64,000 nt of DNA, taken from contig OZ022346.1 of the NCBI GenBank assembly GCA_963989245.1, positions 5,683,881 to 5,747,880 on the forward strand, read 5' to 3'. Source of the stretch: Nansenia antarctica (lineage: Eukaryota; Chordata; Actinopteri; Argentiniformes; Microstomatidae). The first letter of the stretch is position 1. Each line of letters starts with the position of its first letter. The translations under genes and the position numbers were made by a program. Below the pieces are notes generated by a model, which saw nothing but the letters and a program-made list of their open reading frames with translations, did not search any database and was not told where the DNA came from. Of this stretch, positions 1 to 8,925 are shown piece after piece.

Positions 1-81
1 CTCTCTAACCTCTAGGCTACCTCTCTAACCTCTAGACTACCTGCCTCTCTAACCTCTAGACTACCTCTCTAACCTCTAGGC
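1..81. repeat. edge of 24-bp rock1 intron minisatellite
   Basis: Copies of a roughly 24-bp unit with core CTCTAACCTCTAGACTAC run off the left edge of the window. It is the reverse complement of the array at 28,267-29,742. In rock1 sense (minus strand) each full unit contains GAGGCAGGTAGT, a donor-like string. The array lies in the intron after the exon at 3,789-3,957 and is interrupted here by two hAT insertions. Confidence 0.9.
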
Positions 82-390
82 CAGGGGTCGGCAATTAGGT
101 TTGGCCTCGGGCCAACATTTTTTTGAGCCACTAGATGGCGGGCCCGTTTTTTTTTTTTTTTTTTAACTAACACCAGGGGAGCCACCCCTCCTAAATTTCG
201 TTGTTTGGTACCTGTACTGTAGCAATGACAGTAAAGACCATTCATTCATTCCATTCATTCATTCATTCATTCATAAGTAATTGATTGTTAAAAAATGTGA
301 CACGTTCTAATGCTTTGACTTTTCTTTCGAAAAATGTACACATCGCTAGTCAACTAACACAGCTTGTTTTGTGAGACTGCTAACAATGTA

Positions 391-779
391 AAGTAGTGTT
401 GTAGTTAACTAGGTAACAATGTAAAGTAGTGTTGTAGTTAACTAGGTAACAATGTAAAGTAGTGTTGTAGTTAACTAGGTAACAATGTAAAGTAGTGTTC
501 TAGTTAACTAGGTAACAATGTAAAGTAGTGTTCTAGTTAACTAGGTAACAATGTAAAGTAGTGTTGTAGTTAACTAGGTAACAATGTAAAGTAGTGTTGT
601 AGTTAACTAGGTAACAATGTATAGTAGTGTTGTAGTTAACTAGGTAACAATGTAAAGTAGTGTTGTAGTTAACTAGGTAACAATGTAAAGTAGTGTTGTA
701 GTTAACTAGGTAACAATGTAAAGTAGTGTTGTAGTTAACTAGGTAACAATGTAAAGTAGTGTTGTAGTTAACTAGGTAG
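391..779. repeat. 33-bp tandem repeat inside the hAT element
   Basis: About 12 near-identical copies of a 33-bp unit (key string AATGTAAAGTAGTGTTGTAG). The unit is a multiple of three and reads as an 11-residue repeat on the minus strand, but nothing suggests that it is translated. Confidence 0.95.
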
Positions 780-1066
780 CAGTCCAATCCATTACGTTGC
801 AGTATTTTGGCTTGACTAGCAAGTTTGTGTTGTGATTCTCAACAACGTTGAAACGTAGTTTCACCCTTTTCCATAGTTTTGAATAATAAATGTGTGGACT
901 GACGATGTAGCGCAGCCTAGCTTATTCTAATAATGATTTAACATACTTTCATTCTGAATGATTCCCCCCTCCTCCCAGACAAGGTCACATTATTATTGGA
1001 TTGGTTGTTTGCGTGCCGGGTGAAGTTAGCTAAACATTTAACCTGCTAACTAGCAAAAGAAACATC

Positions 1067-1327
1067 ATGTCACTCTCCAAAGGTCTAAAGAGGAAAGTTG
1101 ACGGTGAAAACAGGGCATTTAAAGAGGAATGGACAGCGAACTATAATGTTCATCCTACCTGGTTTCATCAACGCAAAGCCGTTGTGAGACTCACATCTTC
1201 CGTGCTCACAATGTTCCCTTTCTATACATGCGAGTCATCCTTTTCCTCAATGAATGTGATAAAGACGCACGAGAGGAATCGATTGATGCAAAAAAAAAAC
1301 TTGAGAACTGCCTGCGGATTAAAGTGA
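1067..1327 (+). pseudogene. internally deleted hAT transposase remnant
   Basis: An 86-codon frame starts MSLSKGLKRKVDGENRAF, the kind of N-terminus seen in hAT transposases, and jumps directly to CESSFSSMNVIKTHERNR, the C-terminal hAT dimerisation motif. The BED, catalytic and insertion domains are missing, so the protein cannot be active. It probably formed by internal deletion of an autonomous copy. Confidence 0.7.
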
Positions 1328-2050
1328 CGTCCATATAACCAGATATCAAGCAAATACTGACAGATGGGAGATGCCACTTTTCACATTAAGTGAGTACCAA
1401 GCCTGTCGTTATTGTATTTAATAACCTAATTGTATTTTGTATATTTTGAATGAATGGCTCATTGTAATTATTATCCCTAATAGCGTGTTTGCTCTGTCGT
1501 TTCAGGAGCATAGGCCTATGCACCACCACCCCTCGCATAAGCGGATTACTTTTCTTTCTTTTCTTTTTTTCACCGATTTTGTTGTCAATGTTTTTCAGAA
1601 TATTAAACTGAATTTGCTTTGTTACTGTTCATATGTGTGTTGCAGTCACATATACGTAAACATTACGTTTGAATTATTTACTGAGCTGGTGTTATTTTTT
1701 TCAAACCACACACGGCTATTTCAGCACTACACGTTGTCCACCTACTTATGATTCACTATGAGGGGTTCAGCGTCAGTGCGCTTCGGTGCACCCCGCTGCC
1801 TGATTGTCTGTCCCTGTGTCATTCACTCTCAACATGGATAAAAGTACAATAAGCATTATTCAGGTGGAGGTAGATTCTCTATTCGGACATTATAGGCGCT
1901 ATATGTGGGACTGTCGGTCCGATATTGTAAAAAAAAAAAAAAAAAAAAAAATATTCTGCTGGGCCAAATATTATTGGTGATGGGCCAGCAATGGCCCGCG
2001 GGCCGCCTATTGCCGACCCCTGCTCTAGGCTACCTCTCTAACCTCTAGAC

Positions 2051-3735
2051 CAGAGGTTCCCAAACTTTTTTTAACCAAGGCACCCCTGAAGCTTTCCCCC
2101 TTCTCCAAGGCACCCCAACTCTACGAAGATTTAAAAAATGCCTCGGAGCTTAAACTAAAAACAATACACGATGAATTGGTTTGAAAATGTGTGTTTATAT
2201 ATAATACATAAGTATTGCCCCAATGAATTTTAACAAGATAATAAAAGTCATAAATGAACTGTAATGGATGGGCAAGAATGCATAGGTCAGTCAAACTATC
2301 GCTAAATTAAATAAAATTGTGGCCCTCAAGGATTGTACAATATGGGAGGAGACTCAGAGGGAATTCTTCACACAGATACAATATCAAAGGCCTGTATAAT
2401 CAATCAATGGAACAATGCTTTTTTGGGGGGCTTAAAATAATGCCTTAAAATGTAATTCTCATTTCAATGCTCATTCTGAGATTATTATTTCACATCTGAA
2501 CCAAACGGGTATAATAATTTAACAATAATAATCATGACAGAATTGTAAAAATTGAGAGAAATACAAAACAAAGAAATATGTTGTGCGCATTAGTGGGACA
2601 CATGCGCCTGCTTTGGGAGCAGAGTCTCTTTATGCGGGGAGAGATAGTGGACACCGCGACACGCCAGTCCTGTTCCACTGACAGACGCGTGCGTGTCTTG
2701 TTCTTGACGTATGCTAGAGAAGAAAAAGCCAGCTCGCACAAGTAGGAGGTTGGGAAGGGCAAAAGCACCTTGATGGCGCTCTCTGAGAGAGATGGATATT
2801 CATGTCCCACAAGCAGTCAAAACCTATCCAAACCTAGCTCACCATGTTTGAGCTTCAGTGTGCGGTCCATAATGAGCTCTGCCAGTTCATCTTGAGCTTT
2901 GCTGCTCAAACTAGCGGCTGATGCTGATGAGAGGGGGTTGAACGGATCCCGGAGCCAGTCGAAGTCTTCGTTCATTGGAGGGAAATAGGACTCAAATCTC
3001 TCCTCCAGCATACGTAGGTGCGCAGCGATCAGATTCAAGAAAGACGCTGACTTGTGTGCTGCGTCATTGGCCGTCAACGTAAACATTTGTGTTTTTCTTG
3101 GCCACCCCGTCTTGCCACCGTCTCAATTTGGATCGGAATCCGTTCAGTTTGTCTGTCGCTGTCAGGATATTCTCAGCCTTCCCTTGCATTTTTATGTTGA
3201 GGTCATTAAGGTGGCTGAAAATATCTGCCAGATAAGCAAGCTTAATCCACCACGATTCATCTTCCAATTGTTCTTTGTATGGCAAGTCGTGCTCACTGAC
3301 ATCAGTTCATCTTGGAGCTCATAGACACGGGATAACACCTTGCCCCGCGACAGCCAGCGGACCTCTGTGTGTAATAAGAGCCCCTCATGCTCGGACCCCA
3401 TCTCATTGCACAATGTGCTGAACAGCCGTGACTTCAGCGGCCGTGATTTTACATAATTAACAATTTTCACCGCTTGGTCCAAGACTTCAGTGAGGAGTAG
3501 TTAGTTAGTAACTAGTAGGCCTAGTTAGTAAATTAATATCTTTCAAATCTGAGAAATATATATTTTATTTGCTTATGAACTCCATTGCACATGTAATAAA
3601 CAAACGTTTATTCATGTATTATTATTATAATTTTATATTATATTTTTTTTTTTTTTTACGAGCAGATTTGGCGGCACCCCCGGACAGGTGCCGCGGCACC
3701 CCAGGGTGCCGCGGCACCCACTTTGGGAACCTCTG
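2051..3735 (-). mobile_element. hAT element copy A (ZBED/SCAND3-like) with 8-bp TSD
   Basis: Terminal inverted repeats CAGAGGTTCCCAAA (2,051) and its complement ending at 3,735 are flanked by a perfect 8-bp duplication CTCTAGAC (2,043-2,050 and 3,736-3,743). The target is the same 24-bp minisatellite. A second copy of the same family and orientation is at 26,604-28,266. Coding remnants are on the minus strand. This is an ordinary insertion with intact flanks, unlike the second copy. Confidence 0.93.
2532..3482 (-). pseudogene. frameshifted hAT transposase C-terminal half
   Basis: Pieces in several frames encode the C-terminal half of a ZBED5/SCAND3-like hAT transposase, for example LLLHTEVRWLSRGKVLSRVY and the dimerisation block YLCELAFSSLAYVKNKTRTR. 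The paralogue at 27,157-28,038 carries the same protein in one open frame, which shows that this copy has indels (around 3,200-3,300 and near 2,810). The catalytic N-terminal half is absent from both. Confidence 0.85.
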
Positions 3736-3743
3736 CTCTAGAC

Positions 3744-3775
3744 TACCTGCCTCTCTAACCTCTAGGCTACCACGG
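3744..3775. repeat. last copies of the 24-bp intron array next to the rock1 donor
   Basis: The CTGCCTCTCTAACCTCTAGG copies resume after hAT copy A and stop about 12 bp from the splice donor at 3,788. The array therefore starts almost at the exon edge. Confidence 0.85.
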
Positions 3776-3788
3776 CCACAGACATTAC

Positions 3789-3957
3789 CTGCGTAGGCGT
3801 CGTCCATGTCGAGGTCAGGCCCGCTGCTGATGCTCGCCGCCTCTAAGGAGTGGACGCTGACGGAGTTGAGGAGGCCGCGCAGCTGTTCGATGTCGCTGTC
3901 CTTGCTGTCCAGGGCCATCTGCAGCTCGATGCGCAGCTGACTCTCGTCTGCAATTTG
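3789..3957 (-). CDS. rock1: rock1 exon H (end of coiled coil, before PH domain)
   Basis: Encodes QIADESQLRIELQMALDSKD and SDIEQLRGLLNSVSVHSLEA, ending DLDMDDAYA plus one base. Acceptor CTGCAG|CAA and donor GCAG|GTAATG are clean. ROCK1 has the same IELQM.LDSKDSDIEQLR segment just before its PH domain. The exon is 169 nt and ends in phase 1 (G). The only matching continuation is the plus-strand exon at 30,231, which starts AA|ACC and gives Glu-Thr-Arg-Leu-Glu-Gly-Trp. Acidic linker residues separate the coiled coil from the PH domain. Confidence 0.92.
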
Positions 3958-4144
3958 CTGCAGACAGAAAGACGGACGAAAAGGACATTCTTTTAGTCAT
4001 CCATAGTTTTTCCGTCTGCGGCCCCTGTTGATGTTGTTTGTCGGCATGTTATTGATCGCTGGCACGTCGACGGCCGCTGTTGTTGAAACGGTTAGGGTCA
4101 GGTGTCGTTGGTTGTGTTGATGACCACATTGCATACCGTCGACC

Positions 4145-4506
4145 TCCCTCGGAACTTGACAATGCTGTTATTGAAGTGGTTGTGGTTGACGGTTAGTGTG
4201 TGGTCGTGGTTGTGTTACTGTTAGTGTAAGGTTGTGGTTGTGACAGTTAGTGTGAGGTGGTGGTTGTGGTTGTGACAGTTGTGGTTTAGCCCTTAGTGTA
4301 AGGTTGTGGTTGTGACAGTTAGTGTGAGGTGGTGGTTGTGGTTCTGACAGTTGTAGTTTAGCCCTTAGTGTAAGGTGGTGGTTAGGGTTAGGTTGAGGTT
4401 TTGGGTGTAGTTTAGCCCTGAGTGTAAGGTGGTGGTTAGGGTTAGTGTAAGGTGGTGGTTAGGGTTAGAGTTAGGGTTAGGGTTGGTGTAAGGTGGTGGT
4501 GCTGAC
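4145..4506. repeat. G/T-rich imperfect repeat in rock1 intron
   Basis: Short imperfect repeats built from GGTGGTGGTTAGGGTTAG and TGTGACAGTTAGTGTGAGG. They include telomere-like GGGTTAGGGTTAGG runs near 4,437-4,487. The array begins directly after the donor at 4,506. It does not contain a clean copy of the exon boundary. Confidence 0.8.
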
Positions 4507-4698
4507 CGCCTGCATGTCGTTGATCTCCCTCTGGTACTTGATGATGGTGCTGTTAAGCTTCTCCTTCTCCGACCGCAGCTCCAGCTGCAACTTCCTGTTC
4601 TCTTTCTCCTTCCGTCGCACATCCGTGTCGTTACCACGACGACTGCCTCCGCCACGCATCTCTTTCCTGTTCATGATCTCTGCCAGCTTGTTCACAGC
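4507..4698 (-). CDS. rock1: rock1 exon G (Rho-binding region/coiled coil)
   Basis: 192 nt, phase 0 at both ends: AVNKLAEIMNRKEMRG, RRGNDTDVRRKEKENRKLQL and IIKYQREINDMQA. Acceptor TTTTAG|GCT, donor GCG|GTCAGC. AVNKLAEIMNRKE ends the Rho-binding domain of ROCK1, and the KEKENRKL block continues the parallel coiled coil. Relative to mammalian ROCK1 there is a short Gly/Arg-rich insertion (MRGGGSR) after MNRKE. The frame is intact. Confidence 0.93.
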
Positions 4699-4718
4699 CT
4701 AAAACACACGTTCGTACA

Positions 4719-4738
4719 CACACACACACACACACACG
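4719..4738. repeat. short CA microsatellite
   Basis: A (CA)n tract in the rock1 intron just upstream of exon G. No other feature is seen between here and the minisatellite at 4,867. Confidence 0.9.
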
Positions 4739-4866
4739 CACTTGTAATGACCCTATAATTAAGAGTACTGAGTGTAATGTAGAAAAAACATTTGACTAAT
4801 AAGTTAACTAATATTACAACACAGTCAGGTTAAATCAGGGAAACATGTCTAAACTATCCTTCCCTC

Positions 4867-5109
4867 CCAGCAGACGTACCTGGGTCTAACCCTCCCAGCA
4901 GACGTACCTGGGTCTAAAACACCCAGCAGACGTACCTGGGTCTAACCCTCCCAGCAGAGACGTACCTGGGTCTAACCCTCCCAGCAGACGTACCTGGGTA
5001 AAAACACCCAGCAGAGACGTACCTGGGTCGAAAACACCCAGCAGACGTACCTGGGTCTAAAACACCCAGCAGACGTACCTGGGTCTAAAACACACAGCAG
5101 ACGTACCTG
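4867..5109. repeat. splice-donor minisatellite (27-30-bp unit, 9 copies)
   Basis: Nine tandem copies of a 27-30-bp unit. In gene sense (minus) each copy reads GACCCAG|GTACGTCTGCTGG, then a T-rich stretch ending in TTTTAG (TTTTTAC in one copy; GGGTTAG in several). The first copy in gene order is the real end of the exon at 5,107-5,201 (AAG ACC CAG|GTACGT), so the unit is a duplicated exon-intron boundary. Several units hold both an acceptor-like TTTTAG and a donor CAG|GTACGT separated by the 6 nt ACCCAG. Confidence 0.93.
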
Positions 5110-5201
5110 GGTCTTCAGCGTTCTCTCTGACTGCAGCTGCTTCTCAAACGTGATCTTCATCTGGCTCATCTGCTGCTCGTCGTCCTTCGATGTCTGCAGC
5201 T
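5107..5201 (-). CDS. rock1: rock1 exon F (Rho-binding region)
   Basis: 95 nt, entering phase 1 and leaving phase 0. It encodes (E)LQTSKDDEQQMSQMK and FEKQLQSERTLKTQ. ERTLKTQ|AVNKLAEIM is the conserved Rho-binding segment of ROCK kinases. Acceptor TTCAG|AGCTG and donor CCCAG|GTACGT. The donor boundary is the seed of the adjacent minisatellite. Confidence 0.93.
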
Positions 5202-5511
5202 CTGAACACAACAGACCAGACAGCCCTGCTCATGTACAGTTGTAAACAGCCCTGCTCATGTACAGTTGTAAAGTCACGCCTTTCTTTTCAATACCACAAT
5301 TGTCCATCTAGTAAAACCAGTCCGTACCCCTGGATCCCAGTACACATGACAATAGTACTTTGGAAAGAAATGCGTCACTAATTGAACTGTAGTTAACTGT
5401 GAGAGCAATCACATCGTTGCAGTTCATAGTTATGGAGATGTTCTCTTGCTATCCAAATCCGGGGCGATTAAAACAAAAAAAGGAAATAAATTGAAATAAG
5501 GAACAGTTTAC
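5202..5511. other. rock1 intron, nothing beyond a 26-bp duplication
   Basis: The segment contains two tandem copies of CAGCCCTGCTCATGTACAGT (5,221-5,272) near the acceptor. Otherwise it is unique A/T-rich intron sequence with no gene or TE that I recognise. Confidence 0.6.
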
Positions 5512-5605
5512 CTTCATGCGTGTCCTTCAGTCTGTTGTTCAGCTCCTCCTTCTCGTTGGCGAGGTTGGCCACGTCACCAGTCAGAGTTCTGTTGGATTCC
5601 TCCAA
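5512..5605 (-). CDS. rock1: rock1 exon E (coiled coil into Rho-binding region)
   Basis: 94 nt, phase 0 in and phase 1 out: LEESNRTLTGDVANLANEKE then ELNNRLKDTHE. ROCK1 has the nearly identical LEETNRTLTSDVANLANEKE. Acceptor TGTAG|TTGGAG, donor GAAG|GTAAAC. The previous exon (7,298-7,484) ends in phase 0 with Gly-Ser, so the junction reads TIGS-LEESN as in the family. Confidence 0.95.
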
Positions 5606-5761
5606 CTACATAGGAACATAATCCACCAAATACTCTTTACACTCATAAAGGGCCTTATATCATTGAAACATACACAATGTGAAAATGTCATTTTCCATTC
5701 TGTTCATCAGGTTTTGCCTTCTAGATCTCCAAATCTAAACTAACTCTGTGTGAACGCAGCT

Positions 5762-7297
5762 CAGCCCCTGTCCACTCACCCCTATCCCGAGCCCCTGTCC
5801 ACTCACCCCTATCCCCTGTCCACTCACCCCTAGCCCTATCCCCTGTCCACTCACCCCTATCCCTATCCCCTGTCCACTCACCCCTATCCCTAGCCCCTGT
5901 CCACTCACCCCTATCCCTATCCCCTGTCCACTCACCCCTATCCCTAGCCACTGTCCACTCACCCCTATCCCTAGCCCCTGTCCACTCACCCCTATCCCCT
6001 GTCCACTCACCCCTATCCCTAGCCCCTGTCCACTCACCCCTATCCCTATCCCCTGTCCACTCACCCCTATCCCTATCCCCTGTCCACTCACCCCTATCCC
6101 TATCCCCTGTCCACTCACCCCTATCCCCTGTCCACTCACCCCTATCCCTATCCCCTGTCCACTCACCCCTATCCCCTGTCCACTCACCCCTATCCCTATC
6201 CCCTGTCCACTCACCCCTATCCCCTGTCCACTCACCCCTATCCCCTGTGCACTCACCCCTATCCCTATCCCCTGTCCACTCACCCCTATCCCCTGTCCAC
6301 TCACCCCTATCCCTATCCCCTGTCCACTCACCCCTATCCCTATCCCCTGTCCACTCACCCCTATCCCTATCCCCTGTCCACTCACCGCTATCCCCTGTCC
6401 ACTCACCGCTATCCCCTGTCCACTCACCCCTATCCCTATCCCCTGTCCACTCACCGCTATCCCCTGTCCACTCACCCCTATCCCTATCCCCTGTCCACTC
6501 ACCCCTATCCCCTGTCCACTCACCCCTATCCCTATCCCCTGTCCACTCACCCCTATCCCTATCCCCTGTCCACTCACCCCTATCCCTAGCCCCTCTCCAC
6601 TCACCCCTATCCCCTGTCTACTCACCCCTATCCCCTGTCCACTCACCCCTATCCCTATCCCCTGTCCACTCACCCCTATCCCTATCCCCTGTCCACTCAC
6701 CCCTATCCCTAGCCCCTGTCCACTCACCCCTATCCCCTGTCCACTCACCCCCATCCCTATCCCCTGTCCACTCACCCCTATCCCTATCCCCTGTCCACTC
6801 ACCCCTATCCCCTGTCCACTCACCCCTATCCCTATCCCCTGTCCACTCACCCCTATCCCTATCCCCTGTCCACTCACCCCTATCCCCTGTCCACTCACCC
6901 CTATCCCCTGTCCACTCACCCCTATCCCCTGTCCACTCACCCCTATCCCTATCCCCTGTCCACTCACCCCTATCCCCTGTCCACTCACCCCTATCCCCTG
7001 TCCACTCACCCCTATCCCCTGTCCACTCACCCCTATCCCCTGTCCACTCACCCCTATCCCCTGTCCACTCACCCCTATCCCTATCCCCTGTCCACTCATC
7101 CCTATCCCCTGTCCACTCACCCCTATCCCCTGTCCACTCACCCCTATCCCCTGTCCACTCACCCCTATCCCTATCCCCTGTCCACTCACCCCTATCCCTA
7201 TCCCCTGTCCACTCACCCCTATCCCTAGCCCCTGTCCACTCACCCCTATCCCTATCCCCTGTCCACTCACCCCCATCCCTAGCGCCTGTCCACTCAC
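5762..7297. repeat. splice-donor minisatellite (21/27-bp unit, about 65 copies)
   Basis: A 1.5-kb tandem array that starts at the first intron base after the exon at 7,298-7,484. In gene sense each unit is GTGAGTGGACAGGGGATAGG, either 21 bp or 27 bp with an extra GGGATA. The authentic donor TCG|GTGAGTGG is its first copy, so the unit is the 5' splice site itself and nearly every copy keeps GGTGAGT. Both unit lengths are multiples of three, and the gene frame stays open through the whole array (Val-Ser-Gly-Gln-Gly-Ile-Gly repeats) up to a stop at about 5,735. Confidence 0.95.
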
Positions 7298-7484
7298 CGA
7301 GCCGATGGTGACGTCCTTGTCGCCCAGCTCCTGCCTGTGTCGGGCCATCATCTCCTTCAGCTCCAGCTCCTTCATGATCTTCTCCTTCTCCAGGTCAGAG
7401 TACTGCTCCTCCGCGATGGACCGGGCCAGCTGCTCCGAGTCCGCCTTGGTCAGCGTGATCTCCAGCTGGGCCGCCAGGGAGTCC
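7298..7484 (-). CDS. rock1: rock1 exon D (coiled coil)
   Basis: 187 nt. The sequence (R)DSLAAQLEITLTKADSEQL, ARSIAEEQYSDLEKEKIMKE, LELKEMMARHRQELGDKD, VTIGS is almost identical to ROCK1. The ADSEQLARSIAEEQYSDLEKEKIM block distinguishes ROCK1 from ROCK2. Acceptor CCACAG|GGACTC (first G completes Arg), donor TCG|GTGAGT, phase 0 out. This exon anchors the gene assignment. Confidence 0.97.
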
Positions 7485-7834
7485 CTGTGGGGGTCAAGTG
7501 GGTCATCATGGGCCAATCAGATCAGTTGGGGGGATTGGGGGGGATTAAGCTATATACATGTTACGGTACATGTGGGAAAACTAGGGTTAGGGTTAGGTGC
7601 TAGGGTGACTTGGTATATGCTGGCATGTCTAACCTTAACCCTAACCCTAGCACCCTAGCACATAACCCTAACGCTAGTTTTCCCACATGTACCGTATTCC
7701 CACATGTACTATAACATACATATCTTACGTTTTGCAGTTTTGGGACTATTCCATTATGTCCATTGCAGTACGCATGCTACATCGAGCTGACGTAAAGAAA
7801 GAGAAAACAAACAACAACTCAACCCCAGACCCAC
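7485..7834. other. rock1 intron with short inverted telomere-like repeats
   Basis: Holds a small inverted pair: ACATGTGGGAAAACTAGGG near 7,567 and its complement near 7,673, separated by TTAGGG/CCCTAA-like motifs. The segment can fold into a hairpin of about 120 bp. No gene is seen. Confidence 0.6.
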
Positions 7835-7938
7835 CTCTCCTCCTGCAGCTCCTGGAGTGACTGCTGCATGTCCTTGTACAGCTTGTTCTTCTCCTCACAC
7901 TCCTCCTTCAGCTCGCGCACCTGCGTCTTATACAGCGT
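7835..7938 (-). CDS. rock1: rock1 exon C (coiled coil)
   Basis: 104 nt, phase 0 in and phase 2 out: TLYKTQVRELKEECEEKNKL and YKDMQQSLQELQEE(R). ROCK1 has TLYKTQVRELKEECEEK at this point. Acceptor TTGCAG|ACGCTG, donor GAGAG|GTGGGT. The acceptor and the first 21 nt (TLYKTQV) form part of the unit of the minisatellite immediately upstream. Confidence 0.96.
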
Positions 7939-8925
7939 CTGCAACACCACAACCAGGACAACTATCACCTGCGTCTTATACAGTGTCTACAACACCACGA
8001 CCAGGACAACTATCACCTGCATCTTATACAGCGTCTGCAACACCACAACCAGGACAACTATCACCTGCGTCTTATACAGTGTCTACAACACCACAACCAG
8101 GACAACTATCACCTGCGTCTTATACAGTGTCTACAACACCACAACCAGGACAACTATCACCTGCGTCTTATACAGTGTCTGCAACACCACGACCAGGACA
8201 ACTATCACCTGCGTCTTATACAGCGTCTACAACACCACAACCAGGACAACTATCACCTGCGTCTTATACAGTGTCTGCAACACCACGACCAGGACAACTA
8301 TCACCTGCGTCTTATACAGTGTCTACAACACCACGACCAGGACAACTATCACCTGCGTCTTATACAGCGTCTGCAACACCACAACCAGGACGACTATCAC
8401 CTGCGTCTTATACAGCGTCTGCAACACCACAACCAGGACAACTATCACCTGCGTCTTATACAGCGTCTGCAACACCACGACCAGGACAACTATCACCTGC
8501 GTCTTATACAGCGTCTGCAACACCACAACCAGGACAACTATCACCTGCGTCTTATACAGCGTCTGCAACACCACAACCAGGACAACTATCACCTGCGTCT
8601 TATACAGCGTCTGCAACACCACAACCAGGACAACTATCACCTGCGTCTTATACAGCGTCTGCAACACCACAACCAGGACAACTATCACCTGCGTCTTATA
8701 CAGCGTCTGCAACACCACAACCAGGACAACTATCACCTGCGTCTTATACAGCGTCTGCAACACCACAACCAGGACAACTATCACCTGCGTCTTATACAGC
8801 GTCTGCAACACCACGACCAGGACAACTATCACCTGCGTCTTATACAGCGTCTGCAACACCACAACCAGGACAACTATCACCTGCGTCTTATACAGCGTCT
8901 GCAACACCACGACCAGGACAACTAT
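7918..8925. repeat. splice-acceptor minisatellite (48-bp unit, 21 copies)
   Basis: Twenty-one tandem 48-bp units, very homogeneous (mainly A/G and C/T variants). In gene sense each unit is a 27-nt intron tail ending GTGGTGTTGCAG, followed by the exon start ACGCTGTATAAGACGCAGGTG (21 nt: TLYKTQV). The unit is therefore a duplicated 3' splice site plus seven codons. 48 is a multiple of three, and the minus-strand frame stays open through at least 12 copies as IVVLVVVLQTLYKTQV repeats. Each copy also has CAG|GTGATAG, a possible donor 18 nt after the acceptor. Confidence 0.96.

Larger units (their letters stand above)
82..2022. mobile_element. hAT element with 8-bp target duplication
   Basis: The ends are inverted repeats (CAGGGGTCGGCAAT at 82 and its complement ending at 2,022). 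They are flanked by the perfect 8-bp direct repeat CTCTAGGC (74-81 and 2,023-2,030), the hAT target-site size. The element sits inside the 24-bp minisatellite. It holds a 33-bp tandem array and a collapsed transposase ORF, so it is non-autonomous. T-rich and A-rich tracts lie near both ends. Confidence 0.92.

Noticed and set aside
5735..7516. A 593-codon Gly-rich open frame and a 354-codon frame on the other strand as new proteins
   Set aside because: Both are products of a 21/27-bp minisatellite with no stop in the unit. The only supported coding part is the rock1 exon at 7,298-7,484; extension into the array is kept only as a splice hypothesis.
5735..8925. Calling the gene rock2
   Set aside because: The coiled-coil sequence ADSEQLARSIAEEQYSDLEKEK and the PH start RLEGWLSLPVRNNTKKFGW are ROCK1-type; ROCK2 differs clearly at both.
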